Below are positions 25,446-34,483 of a DNA stretch of 64,000 nt, piece by piece. The position numbers and the translations under genes were made by a program. Source of the DNA: Alphaproteobacteria bacterium (GTDB lineage: Bacteria > Pseudomonadota > Alphaproteobacteria > Bin95); the NCBI GenBank assembly GCA_020638555.1, contig JACKII010000002.1, positions 124,001 to 188,000 of the forward strand. The letters run 5' to 3'. Position 1 is the first letter of the stretch. The number at the start of each line of letters is the position of its first letter. Under the pieces are notes generated by a model. The model made no database searches and was not told the origin of the DNA. It worked only from the letters and a program-made list of their open reading frames with translations.

Positions 25446-26324
25446 TCAGTCCCGCTTGTAGCGATAGAAGAATCGCTCCTGCCCGTCCGCCGTCACCAGC
25501 CCGGCGGTGGGCGCGGCGAAGTGGATCGGCAGGATCAGAGTCGGCGTGTCCGCGACCGCGGCGAGGAAATTCCGCCGCGATGCGATCCCCTGCTCAGGGT
25601 TCCAGTCCGGCGCGGCGGCCCAGCTGGGTTCCCGGCACTGGATCGGGTGGTGCATCATGTCGCCCGTCACCACCGCCCGGTGCCCCTGCGAATGCAGGTT
25701 CACGCAGCAATGGTGCGGCGAGTGGCCGGGGGTGGGCGTCAGCGTCACCAGATCGTCCAGCGCATAGTCGTCGTCGACCAGCAGCGCCTGGCCGGCCTCG
25801 ACGATGGGCAGGCAGTTGAAGCGGAAAATGCAGCCATAGGGGTCGCGGCCCGCCTTGTATTCCTCCTCCCACACCGCGTATTCGGCCTTGTGGAAGATGT
25901 ATTTGGCGTTGGGGAAGGTCGGGACCCAGCGGCCGTCCTTCAGCGTCGTGTTCCAGCCGGTGTGGTCCACGTGCAGGTGGGTGCAGAACACATAGTCCAC
26001 GTCCTCGAAGCCGATGCCGAGGCGCAGGAACTCGTTGCGCCAGCGCTCCTTGCCGGGGAAGTCGAAGGGCGCCGGCAGGTCCTTGTGCTCGCCGGTGCAG
26101 GTGTCGACCAGAATGGTGTGGTGCGGCGTGCGCACGACGAAGGTCTGGTAGGTCATGACCAGCAGGCCGGTGGCGGCGTCGAATACCTCCGGGTCCATGG
26201 TGGGCAGGTGGGCGTCGAACACGGCCTGGTCGAAGGCGGGGAAGAAGTCGGCGGGTTTGCGCCACGGTCCCTCGCGCTCGATGATCGCGTCGATGGTGAT
26301 GGCGCCGAGCCGGATTTGCCGCAT
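25446..26324 (-). CDS. Metallo-beta-lactamase-fold hydrolase
   Basis: A 292-residue MBL-fold enzyme. The metal motif HLHVDH is at residues 116-121 (CTHLHVDHTGWN). GHSPHH carries a further metal histidine, GDMMHH holds the bridging Asp, and LPIHFA is the late His strand. It resembles the quorum-quenching lactonase/phosphotriesterase-like and hydroxyacylglutathione hydrolase branches, but without a diagnostic motif. AGGAGG stands before the ATG. It lies upstream of the SDR gene on the same strand. A role in opening the lactone made by the adjacent dehydrogenase is possible but only inferred. Confidence 0.87.
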   Translation of the reverse strand: MRQIRLGAITIDAIIEREGPWRKPADFFPAFDQAVFDAHLPTMDPEVFDAATGLLVMTYQTFVVRTPHHTILVDTCTGEHKDLPAPFDFPGKERWRNEFLRLGIGFEDVDYVFCTHLHVDHTGWNTTLKDGRWVPTFPNAKYIFHKAEYAVWEEEYKAGRDPYGCIFRFNCLPIVEAGQALLVDDDYALDDLVTLTPTPGHSPHHCCVNLHSQGHRAVVTGDMMHHPIQCREPSWAAAPDWNPEQGIASRRNFLAAVADTPTLILPIHFAAPTAGLVTADGQERFFYRYKRD

Positions 26325-26450
26325 GGTGGGAGGTCCTCCTGAAGGTCTGCCCGCAGTCTAGCCAGCGCGTCGCCCCTGCGCCAATGGGGCTCGAACCGGG
26401 CCGCGACCGGCGGACTCTTTTCCAGTTGGCTCGCCACCCCATCTTCCCAG

Positions 26451-26476
26451 TCCCCGCTTGCGCGGGAGATGGGGCC
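26451..26476. repeat. Single palindromic arm resembling family R2
   Basis: CCCCGCTTGCGCGGGAGATGGGGCC forms a small hairpin similar to the first arm of the R2 elements. The rest of the R2 structure is not seen. It lies in the gap between the MBL gene and ccoS. Confidence 0.4.
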
Positions 26477-26506
26477 GGAGAGGGGGCAATCGGTACCGAA
26501 AGCGCC

Positions 26507-26668
26507 CTACAAATGCGGGCGCTTGTCCTGCGGGTCGTCGTACAGGATGCGCTCGGCCGCGCCCTCCAGGTCGTCGTACTGGCCGTTGTTCAGGCTCCAG
26601 AGGAAGGCGCCGAGGCCGGCCGCGCCCAGCAGCAGCGCCAGCGGGATCAACAGGATCAGGACGTCCAT
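26507..26668 (-). CDS. ccoS: cbb3 oxidase assembly protein CcoS
   Basis: A short membrane protein of 53 residues, read directly from the sequence. One N-terminal hydrophobic segment (LILLIPLALLLGAAGLGAFLW) is followed by SLNNGQYDDLEGAAERILYD, the standard CcoS/FixS pattern (W...GQYDDLEGPAxRIL). CcoS is needed to insert cofactors into cbb3 oxidase. The ATG overlaps the end of ccoI by 13 bases in a different frame, which suggests coupled translation. It is the last gene of the ccoGHIS set. Confidence 0.93.
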   Translation of the reverse strand: MDVLILLIPLALLLGAAGLGAFLWSLNNGQYDDLEGAAERILYDDPQDKRPHL

Positions 26669-28818
26669 GGGCGGGGCCTCCAGCGCAGGCGCAGCGCGTT
26701 GAGCGTGACCAGGATCGACGAGGTCGACATGGCGATGGCGGCCAGCAACGGCGTCACATAGCCGGCCATGGCGAGCGGGATGCTGATGGCGTTGTAGACC
26801 GCGGCGAGGGCAAAATTCTCGAACACCAGTTCGCGCGCGGCCCGCGCCACCCGCAACGCCTCCGGCAAGGCCGCCAGCGAGTCGCCCTGGAACACCATGT
26901 CGGCGGCGGTCTGGGAAATGTCCGCCGCGGAGGACGGCGACAGCGAGGCATGGGCGGCGGCCAGCGCCGGCGCGTCGTTCAAGCCGTCGCCAACCATCAG
27001 CACGCGGGCGCCGCCGGCCTTCCAGGCGTCCAGCCGGGCGATCTTGTCCTTGGGGCTGAGCCCGCCCTCGGCCTCGTCCAGGGCCAGGGCACCAGCGGTG
27101 CGGGCCACCGTCGCCGGCCGGTCACCGGAGAGCAGGGCGGTCGGCATGTGATGGGCGTGCAGGTCCTGCACCACCGACGCCGCATCCGGCCGCAGCGTGT
27201 CGGCGAAGCGCAGGGCCAGGGCAGGGGCGTCCGGGCGGGTCAGGTAGACCGTGGTCTCGTCGCCGCCGTCGTCGGCCAGCCCGACCCAGGCGGCCGAGCC
27301 CAGGCGCCGGTCGCCGGCGGCGATGCCGGCGCCGGGCGTCTCTTCCGCCGCTTCCGCCGCGGCCACCGGCCCAAGCCGCGCTTCGGCCGCCCGCACGATG
27401 GCGCGGGAGAGCGGGTGGCGGCTGACCGCGGCCAGGCCGGCCGCCGCGCGCAAATCGTCGTCGCTGAGGCTTTCGGGCGCCAGCAGGCTGGGCTCGCCGA
27501 GCGTGAGCGTGCCGGTCTTGTCGAACACGACCCGGTCGACCTCGGCAAAGCGTTCGAGCGCGGCGCCGTTCTTCACCAGAATGCCGCGGCGGAACAGTCG
27601 CCCGCTCGCCACCACCTGCACCGCCGGCACGGCCAGGCCGAGCGCGCAGGGGCAGGTGATGATGAGCACGGCGATGGCGGTGATCAGCGCCTGCTCGACG
27701 CCGGCGCCGGCCAGCAGCCAGCCGACGAAGGTTATGGCGCCCAGCCCGTGCACCAGCGGCGCATAGACCTTGGCCGCCCGGTCGGCGAGGCGCACGAAGC
27801 GGTTGCGGGTCTGCTGCGCGTTCTCCATCAGCCGGGCGATGTCGGCCAGCAGCGAGTCGTCGGCCATGGCGATGGCGCGCAATTCCACGGCCGGGCCAAG
27901 ATTGACGCAGCCGGCATAGACGGTGTCGCCCGCGCCGGCGCGCCGCGGCAGCGACTCGCCGGTGATCAGGCTGGTGTCGATCTGCGTCGCGCCCGCCAGC
28001 ACCACGCCGTCGACGGGCACTTTCTCGCCGCTCGCCACCAGCACCCGGTCGCCGACCGCGACATCGCTGGAGCGCACGCGGCTGTGGGCGCCGGTCTCGG
28101 GCTCGACCCTTGTGGCCTCGGTCGCGGCGAAGGCCAGCAGGTTGCCGGCGGCCTCCCGCGCCTTGCCGCGCACCTGCGCGTCCAGATAGCGGCCGATCAG
28201 CAGGAAGAACAGCAGCGAGACCGCGGCGTCGAAATAGACCTCGTCCGCGCCGACCGCGGTCTGCCACAGGCTCATGCCGGTGGCCAGCAGCACCGCCAGC
28301 GAGATCGGCACGTCCATGTTGACCCGCCAGACCTTCACCGCGCTCCAGGCCGAGCGGAAGAAGGGCCGGCCGGCATAGGCCACCGCCGGCAGGGCGATCG
28401 CGGCGGCGATCCAGTGGAAGATCTGCCGGGTTTCCGCCGTCATGTCCTGCACCAGCCCGGCCCAGACCGCCACCATCAGCAGCATGATGTTGGCGGCGGC
28501 GAAGCCGGCGACGCCCAGGCAGCGCAGCAGGAATTTCAGGTCCTCGTCCGCCGCGGCCAGGCCGCCGTCGAAGCGCGCGGCCTGGAAGCCGGCCCGGGCG
28601 AGGCTCTTGATGACGCCCGGCACGTCGATGGCGGCGGGGTCGAAGCGCACGCGCACGCGCTTGGTGGTCAGGTTCGCCCGCGCCTCGGCAATGCCGGGCG
28701 TCTCGCCCAGCGCGCGCTCGATGCCGCGGACGCAGCCGCCGCAATGCATGTTGGAGACGGAGAGAACCGTCTCGTCGAACGCGGCGGCGGTAGTGGAGTT
28801 TAAGGTTATGGTACCCAT
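26656..28818 (-). CDS. ccoI: Copper-transporting P-type ATPase CcoI (FixI)
   Basis: A 720-residue P1B-type ATPase. The N-terminal heavy-metal-associated domain carries CGGC (residues 26-29). The membrane metal site is CPC in ITCPCALGLA (about 389). The phosphorylation motif DKTGTLT is near 434, HP in SRHPLSRA near 467, and the hinge GDGLNDAP near 611. It exports copper from the cytoplasm towards cbb3 assembly. It overlaps ccoH by 13 bases at its start and ccoS by 13 at its end, so the three are tightly coupled. Length fits the family. Confidence 0.95.
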   Translation of the reverse strand: MGTITLNSTTAAAFDETVLSVSNMHCGGCVRGIERALGETPGIAEARANLTTKRVRVRFDPAAIDVPGVIKSLARAGFQAARFDGGLAAADEDLKFLLRCLGVAGFAAANIMLLMVAVWAGLVQDMTAETRQIFHWIAAAIALPAVAYAGRPFFRSAWSAVKVWRVNMDVPISLAVLLATGMSLWQTAVGADEVYFDAAVSLLFFLLIGRYLDAQVRGKAREAAGNLLAFAATEATRVEPETGAHSRVRSSDVAVGDRVLVASGEKVPVDGVVLAGATQIDTSLITGESLPRRAGAGDTVYAGCVNLGPAVELRAIAMADDSLLADIARLMENAQQTRNRFVRLADRAAKVYAPLVHGLGAITFVGWLLAGAGVEQALITAIAVLIITCPCALGLAVPAVQVVASGRLFRRGILVKNGAALERFAEVDRVVFDKTGTLTLGEPSLLAPESLSDDDLRAAAGLAAVSRHPLSRAIVRAAEARLGPVAAAEAAEETPGAGIAAGDRRLGSAAWVGLADDGGDETTVYLTRPDAPALALRFADTLRPDAASVVQDLHAHHMPTALLSGDRPATVARTAGALALDEAEGGLSPKDKIARLDAWKAGGARVLMVGDGLNDAPALAAAHASLSPSSAADISQTAADMVFQGDSLAALPEALRVARAARELVFENFALAAVYNAISIPLAMAGYVTPLLAAIAMSTSSILVTLNALRLRWRPRPWTS

Positions 28819-29279
28819 AGGCGTGCGGTCACCTTGAACGGGGGGGCATCCGCCGATCCGGCCGGATGCGCGTCGGCCGCCAGATCCCAGACACCGGAGT
28901 CGAGCGTGCCGGCATCTGCCACATATAGGCCGCGGCCGAAGCCCTGAAAGGTGAGGGACCGGTCCTCGGCATCGGTCGAGGGGCGACCGATGCGCCCGCC
29001 GATCGTCAGGCCCTCGACCGGCTTGCCGTCGGCGTCGGTCACGGTCAGGCGCACATTCTGCCCGTCCATCTCGGCCCTGGCGTGCCAGCCGGTCGCCTCC
29101 TGGGCGCGATAAGCCCGGAGCGTCTGGTTATAGGCCACGCCCTTGCGGTACGGGTCCTCGGTTGAAAGGCCGGAGAAGGTGCTGGTGGCGAAATAGACGA
29201 AGGCGCTATTCACCGCCAGCATCACCCCGAAAAACGCGATCAGGCCCAGCAGGACATGGGTTCCGGTGATTGGCCGCAT
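28806..29279 (-). CDS. ccoH: CcoH (FixH) cbb3 oxidase assembly protein
   Basis: A 157-residue protein with one N-terminal membrane segment (LLGLIAFFGVMLAVNSAFVYF) and a periplasmic beta-rich domain. FSGLSTEDPYRKG followed by YNQ is the FixH signature. FixH associates with the cbb3 complex and helps to stabilise or assemble it. A two-base gap separates it from ccoG; the end overlaps ccoI by 13 bases. Typical length for the family. Confidence 0.92.
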   Translation of the reverse strand: MRPITGTHVLLGLIAFFGVMLAVNSAFVYFATSTFSGLSTEDPYRKGVAYNQTLRAYRAQEATGWHARAEMDGQNVRLTVTDADGKPVEGLTIGGRIGRPSTDAEDRSLTFQGFGRGLYVADAGTLDSGVWDLAADAHPAGSADAPPFKVTARLWVP

Positions 29280-29281
29280 GG

Positions 29282-30787
29282 CTATCGTCCTTCCGGCAGG
29301 CGGAATGTCGTGCTGTTGCGCGACGTCCGGTCCGACTGGGTATCGTGCGCGACGATGGCGAAATCCAGGACGTCCTCGCCCGCGGCCATGGCCTTGCGGG
29401 TGGCCTCCGGCGACAGAACCACGAAGGCGCGCAGGCTTTGCAGGTCGTCCACCGGCACCTCGACCGTGCCACTGTCGTGCCCCTGCAGGACGAGCTGGCC
29501 GCCCTCCAGCCCATCCAGCGTCAGGACGACATGCATGGAGTCATGCTCCTTGTTCAGGATGCGCAGCGTGTAGCCGTTGCGGACGCCGCCGTCGGACAGG
29601 CGGACGAACAGCGGGTTGCGGTCGCGCAGCACGTTCACGTCCAGTTCGGTGCGCATCAGCAGGGCGGTCAGCATGATCAGGCCGACCACGGCGATCAGGC
29701 CCGCATAGATCAGGGTGCGCGGGCGCAGCGGCCGGAAGCGGTGGTTTTCGCCCTTCGCGGCGGCGCTGAGGCCCTGGAACGAGTCGTAGGCGATCAGGTT
29801 GCCGGGCCGGTTGATCTTGGTCATGACGTCGTTGCAGGCGTCGATGCAGAGCGCGCAGTTGATGCATTCGAGTTGCGCGCCGTCGCGGATGTCGATGCCC
29901 ATCGGGCAGACGACGACGCATTGCTTGCAGTCGATGCAGTCGCCGCGATTGTCCCAGGATTCGCCCTTGCGGTAGTGGCTGCGCGGCTCGCCGCGCCAGC
30001 CGCGATACGAGACCATCAGGCTCTCGTCGTCGAGCATGGCGCCCTGGATGCGCGGCCAGGGGCACATATAGGTGCAGACCTGCTCGCGCGCGAGCCCGCC
30101 CAGCAGATAGGTGGTGGCGGTCAGGACGCCGATGGTGGTGTAGGCGACGATCGGGGCCTGGCCGGTGACAAGGTCGACCATCAGGGTGGGCGCATCGCCG
30201 AAATAGAACACCCAGGCGCCGCCGGTCAGCAAGGCCACCAGCAGCCAGAGCGCATGCTTGATCACGCGCTTCGCCAGTTTCGAGCCGCTCATGGGCAGCT
30301 TGTCGAGAACGATGCGGCGGCCACGGTCGCCTTCGACCAGGCGCTCGATCATGATCATCAGGTCGGTCCAGACCGTCTGCGGGCACATATACCCGCACCA
30401 CACCCGCCCGGCCAGCGCGGTCATCAGGAACAGGACCAGCGCCGCCAGCACCAGCAGGCCGGTGACGAAATAGAATTCCTGCGGCCAGATCTCCAGGAAG
30501 AAAAAGAAGAACCGGGTGTTGGCGAAATCGATCAAAACCGCCTGGTCCGGCAGGTTCGGGCCGCGGTCCCAGCGGATCCACGGCGTCAGGTAATAGATGG
30601 CGAGGGTCACGCCCATCACCGCCCATTTGATCCGGCGCCAGTGGCCGTGCACCAGCTTCGGGTGGATCTTGACCCGTTCGGCATAAAGGGTCTCGCGGGT
30701 CGCCTTGGCATTGACCGCCTCGACGTCGGCGCGTTCGACGACGGTTCCCGTCTCGGTGATGGTCCCGGTATCGGCCATGTCGTTCAT
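29282..30787 (-). CDS. ccoG: CcoG (FixG) iron-sulfur protein of cbb3 assembly
   Basis: A 501-residue membrane protein with about five hydrophobic segments and two 4Fe-4S ferredoxin-like motifs, CIDCKQCVVVCPMGID (about 284) and CINCALCIDACNDVM (about 307). A further CGYMCPQTVW follows the second membrane segment. The C-terminal third is a periplasmic Ig-like domain. CcoG reduces Cu(II) for oxidase assembly in characterised relatives. The ATG at 30787 has GAGGCTGG upstream; longer starts would run into the ccoP-ccoG spacer. It begins the assembly half of the block. Confidence 0.94.
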   Translation of the reverse strand: MNDMADTGTITETGTVVERADVEAVNAKATRETLYAERVKIHPKLVHGHWRRIKWAVMGVTLAIYYLTPWIRWDRGPNLPDQAVLIDFANTRFFFFFLEIWPQEFYFVTGLLVLAALVLFLMTALAGRVWCGYMCPQTVWTDLMIMIERLVEGDRGRRIVLDKLPMSGSKLAKRVIKHALWLLVALLTGGAWVFYFGDAPTLMVDLVTGQAPIVAYTTIGVLTATTYLLGGLAREQVCTYMCPWPRIQGAMLDDESLMVSYRGWRGEPRSHYRKGESWDNRGDCIDCKQCVVVCPMGIDIRDGAQLECINCALCIDACNDVMTKINRPGNLIAYDSFQGLSAAAKGENHRFRPLRPRTLIYAGLIAVVGLIMLTALLMRTELDVNVLRDRNPLFVRLSDGGVRNGYTLRILNKEHDSMHVVLTLDGLEGGQLVLQGHDSGTVEVPVDDLQSLRAFVVLSPEATRKAMAAGEDVLDFAIVAHDTQSDRTSRNSTTFRLPEGR

Positions 30788-30863
30788 GGGCCAGCCTCGA
30801 TGTGGACGTTCGGCCTGGGTGCGAGCCTCGAAAGCCGGGCGCGCCAGTGGGAAAGGACACAAT

Positions 30864-30931
30864 CCCCGACCGGCACCGTCGCCCCGTCCCTCGCAAACGA
30901 GAGGACGGGGCGGGGGGCGGCCCGGTCGGGG
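30864..30931. other. Nested inverted repeat between ccoP and ccoG
   Basis: A perfect outer pair CCCCGACCGG (30864-30873) and CCGGTCGGGG (30922-30931) encloses a hairpin at 30880-30912. That hairpin has a stem of about 14 bases (CGCCCCGTCCCTCG with one bulge) and loop CAAA. There is no U-run, so it is more likely an RNA-processing or stabilising structure than a terminator. It separates the structural operon from the assembly operon. Confidence 0.6.
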
Positions 30932-30951
30932 AGCGACTCACACATGGGGGG

Positions 30952-31821
30952 TTACTGGCCGCCGCCCAACGAGTGGACGTAAACGGCAAGCTGTTTGATC
31001 GTGACCGGGTCGAGCCGGTGTTCCCATGTCGGCATCACGCCCTTGCGGCCGTTGGTGACGGTCTGGCGGATCGTATTCCGATCGCCGCCATAGAGCCAGA
31101 TCGCGTCGGTCAGGTTGGGCGCGCCCAGTTCCTGATTGCCGACGCCGCCCTCGCCATGACAGGCGACGCAATTGTCTGTGAAGATCTGCTTGCCGCGTTC
31201 CGCCGCCGCCGCGTCGTGATCCTGGTGCGAGATGTCCAGAACATACTCGGTCACGTCGTTGATCTGGTCGCGGTTCAGGATCTGGTCGCGGCCGAACGCC
31301 ATCATGTCGTTCAGGCGGGTGTTGTCGCTGGTCGAGCGGATGCCATAGCGGATGGTCGTGTGGATCGCATCCAGCGAACCGCCCCACAGCCAGTCGTCAT
31401 CGTTCAGGTTGGGGTAGCCGGTGAAGCCCTGGGCGCCGGTGCCGTGACAGGGCGCGCAGTTGTCGCCGAAGGCGGCCTTGCCGCCGGCGACCGCGAACTG
31501 GAACAGTTCCGGGGTTTTCTCGATCGTGGTCAGATCGGCCGAGGCGATCTGCTGGCGCCATTGGCTCTGGGCCTCCTGCGCCTTGGCCAGATCCGCCGCG
31601 ACCGTCTGGCGCTGCGAATAGCCCAGCACGCCCTTGGTGTAGCCGCCCACCAGCGGCCAGGCCGGATAGAGCACGAAATAGACCAGCGCCCACAGAATGC
31701 AGGCATACCAAACCATCAGCCACCATCGCGGCAGCGGCCGGTTCAGTTCCTCGATCCCGTCCCATTCGTGGCCGGTGGTCTGGAAGCCGGTGACGTCGTC
31801 GGTGCGGTTCATATCAGCCAC
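30952..31821 (-). CDS. ccoP: cbb3 oxidase dihaem cytochrome c subunit CcoP (FixP)
   Basis: A 289-residue membrane-anchored dihaem cytochrome. TTGHEWDGIEELNRPLPRWW and one membrane segment (about 34-52) start the protein. The haem c motifs are CAPCH (about 122) and CVACH (about 218), with Met ligands in later DDMMAFG/MPTWEH segments. It delivers electrons from cytochrome c to CcoO and CcoN. The start is taken as GTG at 31821, because GGAGG lies five bases upstream; ATG at 31812 is a second option. Its 5' end overlaps ccoQ by eight bases. Length fits family. Confidence 0.95.
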   Translation of the reverse strand: MADMNRTDDVTGFQTTGHEWDGIEELNRPLPRWWLMVWYACILWALVYFVLYPAWPLVGGYTKGVLGYSQRQTVAADLAKAQEAQSQWRQQIASADLTTIEKTPELFQFAVAGGKAAFGDNCAPCHGTGAQGFTGYPNLNDDDWLWGGSLDAIHTTIRYGIRSTSDNTRLNDMMAFGRDQILNRDQINDVTEYVLDISHQDHDAAAAERGKQIFTDNCVACHGEGGVGNQELGAPNLTDAIWLYGGDRNTIRQTVTNGRKGVMPTWEHRLDPVTIKQLAVYVHSLGGGQ

Positions 31822-32008
31822 AGCAGCCTCCGCGGGAAAGTTTGGTGTCGTCGGTATCGTCGTTCAGGGGGATGTTCGCGGCGTGATCGAATTTCGACCG
31901 GTTCTTCGGCCAGAGCGCATAGACCAGCACCCCGACGAAGAGGCCGACGAAGATCAGCAGCCCCAGCGTGCCGCTGATGGCGCGGACGGCCTCGTATTCC
32001 ATTTCCAT
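31814..32008 (-). CDS. ccoQ: cbb3 oxidase small subunit CcoQ (FixQ) with cysteine tail
   Basis: A 64-residue membrane protein read from the sequence: MEMEYEAVRAISGTLG, one membrane segment (LLIFVGLFVGVLVYALW), then a charged region with PKNRSKFDHAANIPL. That last stretch is the usual FixQ pattern. The end DDTDDTKLSRGGCCG with two adjacent cysteines is less usual. It stabilises the complex of CcoN, CcoO and CcoP. It overlaps ccoP by eight bases and follows ccoO by 13 bases. Confidence 0.9.
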   Translation of the reverse strand: MEMEYEAVRAISGTLGLLIFVGLFVGVLVYALWPKNRSKFDHAANIPLNDDTDDTKLSRGGCCG

Positions 32009-32021
32009 GGGCTCGCTCCCC

Positions 32022-32750
32022 CTACCGCGCGTTCGCGTTGGCGTCGTAGTCGGCGAACTTGACCAGGGTGCCCAGCATTTGCAGATAGGCCACCAGGGCA
32101 TCCATCTCGGTCAGCCGCTGCGGATCGCCGTCGAAGGCGCGGACATTTGCGCCCGGATAGCGCTCCTCCAACCCGCCGACGCCGTCGGCGTCCGGGTTGG
32201 CCTGGGCTTCCAGATCGGCCTTGGCGTTGGCGATCATGGCGTCGTCGTAAGGCACGCCGACGGTCCGGTTCGCCTCCAGGTGCTGGGCGATCAGGCGCTC
32301 GTCCAGCTTGCGTTCGGCCAGCCAGGGGAAGCCCGGCATGATGGATTCCGGCACCACCGCGCGCGGGTTTTTCAGGTGCAGCACATGCCATTCGTCGGAA
32401 TACTTGCCGCCGACCCGCGCCAGGTCGGGCCCGGTGCGCTTCGAACCCCACTGGAACGGATGGTCGTACATGCTCTCGGCCGCCAGGCTGTAGTGGCCGT
32501 AGCGCTCGACCTCGTCGCGCAGGGCGCGGATCATCTGGCTGTGGCAGGTATAGCAGCCCTCGCGCACATAGATGTCGCGGCCGGCCAGTTCCAGCGGCGT
32601 GTAGGGGCGCATGCCCTCCACCTTCTCGATCGTGCTTTTCAGGTAGAACAGGGGCACGATCTCGACCAGGCCGCCAATGGCCACGACCAGCAGCACGCAG
32701 AGCGTCAGGACGAGCGAATTCCGCTCGAGGAATGCGTGTTTCTCGAACAT
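32022..32750 (-). CDS. ccoO: cbb3 oxidase monohaem cytochrome c subunit CcoO (FixO)
   Basis: A 242-residue protein with one N-terminal membrane segment (LVLTLCVLLVVAIGGLVEI) and one haem motif CYTCH in EGCYTCHSQMIRAL (about 67). The axial Met is expected in the later ESIMPGFPWL. GPDLARVGGKYSDEWH is a further family hallmark. It passes electrons from CcoP to CcoN. It follows ccoN with a gap of six bases and has the standard size. Confidence 0.95.
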   Translation of the reverse strand: MFEKHAFLERNSLVLTLCVLLVVAIGGLVEIVPLFYLKSTIEKVEGMRPYTPLELAGRDIYVREGCYTCHSQMIRALRDEVERYGHYSLAAESMYDHPFQWGSKRTGPDLARVGGKYSDEWHVLHLKNPRAVVPESIMPGFPWLAERKLDERLIAQHLEANRTVGVPYDDAMIANAKADLEAQANPDADGVGGLEERYPGANVRAFDGDPQRLTEMDALVAYLQMLGTLVKFADYDANANAR

Positions 32751-32756
32751 CTTCGC

Positions 32757-34421
32757 TTACTCCGCCGGCGTGCTGGCAAGTTGCGGTGCGGGGGTGAGGA
32801 CGGTCTCGCTCTGGCGGACGTCGCCGCGGGCCGTGCGCCACAGATTGTAGCACATGATCAGCGCGCCCAGCAGGAACAGCGCGCCGCCGAAGGCGCGGAT
32901 CACATACATCGGGTGCATGGCTTCCACAGTTTCGACGAAGCTGTATTCCAGGAAGCCCAGGCTGTCATAGGCGCGCCACATCAGGCCCTGCATGATGCCG
33001 GAAACCCACATGGACGAGATGTAGAGCACGATGCCGATGGTGGCGGTCCAGAAGTGCCATTCGACCAGTGCCGCCGAATACAGGCGCTCGCGCTTCCACA
33101 GCCACGGCACCAGGCAATAGACCGCGCCGAAGCTGACAAAGCCGACCCAGCCGAGCGCGCCGGAATGAACGTGGCCGATGGTCCAGTCGGTGTAGTGGCT
33201 GAGCGCGTTCACCGACTTGATGCTCATCAGCGGCCCTTCGAACGTGCTCATGCCGTAGAACGCCACCGAGACCACCAGCATGCGGACCACCGGATCGGTG
33301 CGCAGCTTGTCCCAGGCGCCCGACAGCGTCATCAGGCCGTTGATCATGCCGCCCCAGGACGGCATCCACAGCATCACGCTGAACGCCATGCCCAGCGTCT
33401 GCGCCCAGTCGGGCAGGGCGGTGTAGTGCAGGTGGTGCGGGCCGGCCCAGATATAGATGAAGATCAGCGCCCAGAAGTGGACGATGGACAGGCGGTAGGA
33501 ATAGATCGGCCGGTTCACCGCCTTCGGCACGAAATAGTACATGATCGCCAGGAAGCCGGCGGTCAGGAAGAAGCCCACCGCGTTGTGGCCGTACCACCAC
33601 TGGATCATCGCGTCCTGGACGCCGCTCCACGCGATATAGCTTTTCGAGCCGGTCCACGAGACCGGCACCGTCACGTTGTTGACGATGTGCAGCATCGCAA
33701 TGGTGACGATGAAGGCCAGATAGAACCAGTTGGCCACATAGATGTGCGGTTCGCGCCGTTTCATCAGCGTGGCCAGGAACACCAGCAGATAGGTCACCCA
33801 GACGATGGTGAGCCAGAGATCGGCATACCATTCGGGCTCGGCGTATTCCTTGCTCTGGGTGACGCCGAACAGATAGCCGGTGCCGGCGATGACGATGAAC
33901 AGGTTGTAGCCCCAGAACACGAACCACGGCGCCCAGTTGCCGGCCAGCCGCGTGCGGCAGGTGCGCTGGACGACATAGAAGGACGTGCCGATCAGCACGT
34001 TGCCGCCGAACGCGAAAATCACCGCCGAGGTGTGCAGCGGGCGCAGGCGCGAGAAGGTCGTATAGGGCCAGTCGAAGTTCAGGGCCGGGAAGGCGAGCTG
34101 CCAGGCGATGGTGTCGCCGACCAGGAAGCCGGCCACGCCCCAGAACATGGTGGCGATGACGAACGCCTTGATCACTGTCTCGTTATAGGCGGTGCCGTCC
34201 GGCGCGGTGCGACGCCCGGCGGAAATCTCGGACGCGTTGTTGGCGATGTAGATCGCGCCAACGACACACGCCGCGACCATCAGCCAGGCGTGAAACTCAA
34301 AAATGCCGTCGGTTGCCCTTGCGGCGAGAAAGAGCCCGATCAGGGCTCCGAGTACGAGCCCGATCCCGGCGATGATGTCCGAGAATTCGCGCCCGGCAGG
34401 TGTTCGCGCGGCCGATGCCAT
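32757..34421 (-). CDS. ccoN: cbb3-type cytochrome c oxidase catalytic subunit I CcoN (FixN)
   Basis: A 554-residue haem-copper oxidase with about 12 membrane segments. Visible histidines are in RPLHTSAVIFAFGGN, WWYGHNAVGFFL (CuB region), HLHYTALPDWAQ and HYTDWTIGHVHSGALGW (haem b and b3 ligands). It reduces O2 to water with high affinity and pumps protons. The ATG at 34421 has GGAGG five bases upstream (CGCAG spacer); the 12-base longer GTG start is less likely. It is the first gene of ccoNOQP and lies downstream of a FixK-type box. Confidence 0.96.
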   Translation of the reverse strand: MASAARTPAGREFSDIIAGIGLVLGALIGLFLAARATDGIFEFHAWLMVAACVVGAIYIANNASEISAGRRTAPDGTAYNETVIKAFVIATMFWGVAGFLVGDTIAWQLAFPALNFDWPYTTFSRLRPLHTSAVIFAFGGNVLIGTSFYVVQRTCRTRLAGNWAPWFVFWGYNLFIVIAGTGYLFGVTQSKEYAEPEWYADLWLTIVWVTYLLVFLATLMKRREPHIYVANWFYLAFIVTIAMLHIVNNVTVPVSWTGSKSYIAWSGVQDAMIQWWYGHNAVGFFLTAGFLAIMYYFVPKAVNRPIYSYRLSIVHFWALIFIYIWAGPHHLHYTALPDWAQTLGMAFSVMLWMPSWGGMINGLMTLSGAWDKLRTDPVVRMLVVSVAFYGMSTFEGPLMSIKSVNALSHYTDWTIGHVHSGALGWVGFVSFGAVYCLVPWLWKRERLYSAALVEWHFWTATIGIVLYISSMWVSGIMQGLMWRAYDSLGFLEYSFVETVEAMHPMYVIRAFGGALFLLGALIMCYNLWRTARGDVRQSETVLTPAPQLASTPAE

Positions 34422-34457
34422 CTGCGCCTCCACTGGCTTGAAACGATCCGGCCCGAC

Positions 34458-34463
34458 AGTATT
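34458..34463 (-). promoter_or_regulatory. -10-like hexamer of the ccoN promoter
   Basis: AATACT on the minus strand, with centre about 30 bases downstream of the centre of the FixK box. That spacing is what is expected for a class II activated promoter, which would start transcription near 34449. Confidence 0.4.
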
Positions 34464-34483
34464 CCGGTGTTGCCGGCTGACGG

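Noticed and set aside
26458..28803. 781-codon plus frame over ccoI
   Set aside because: Antisense shadow; ccoI has all P-type ATPase motifs.
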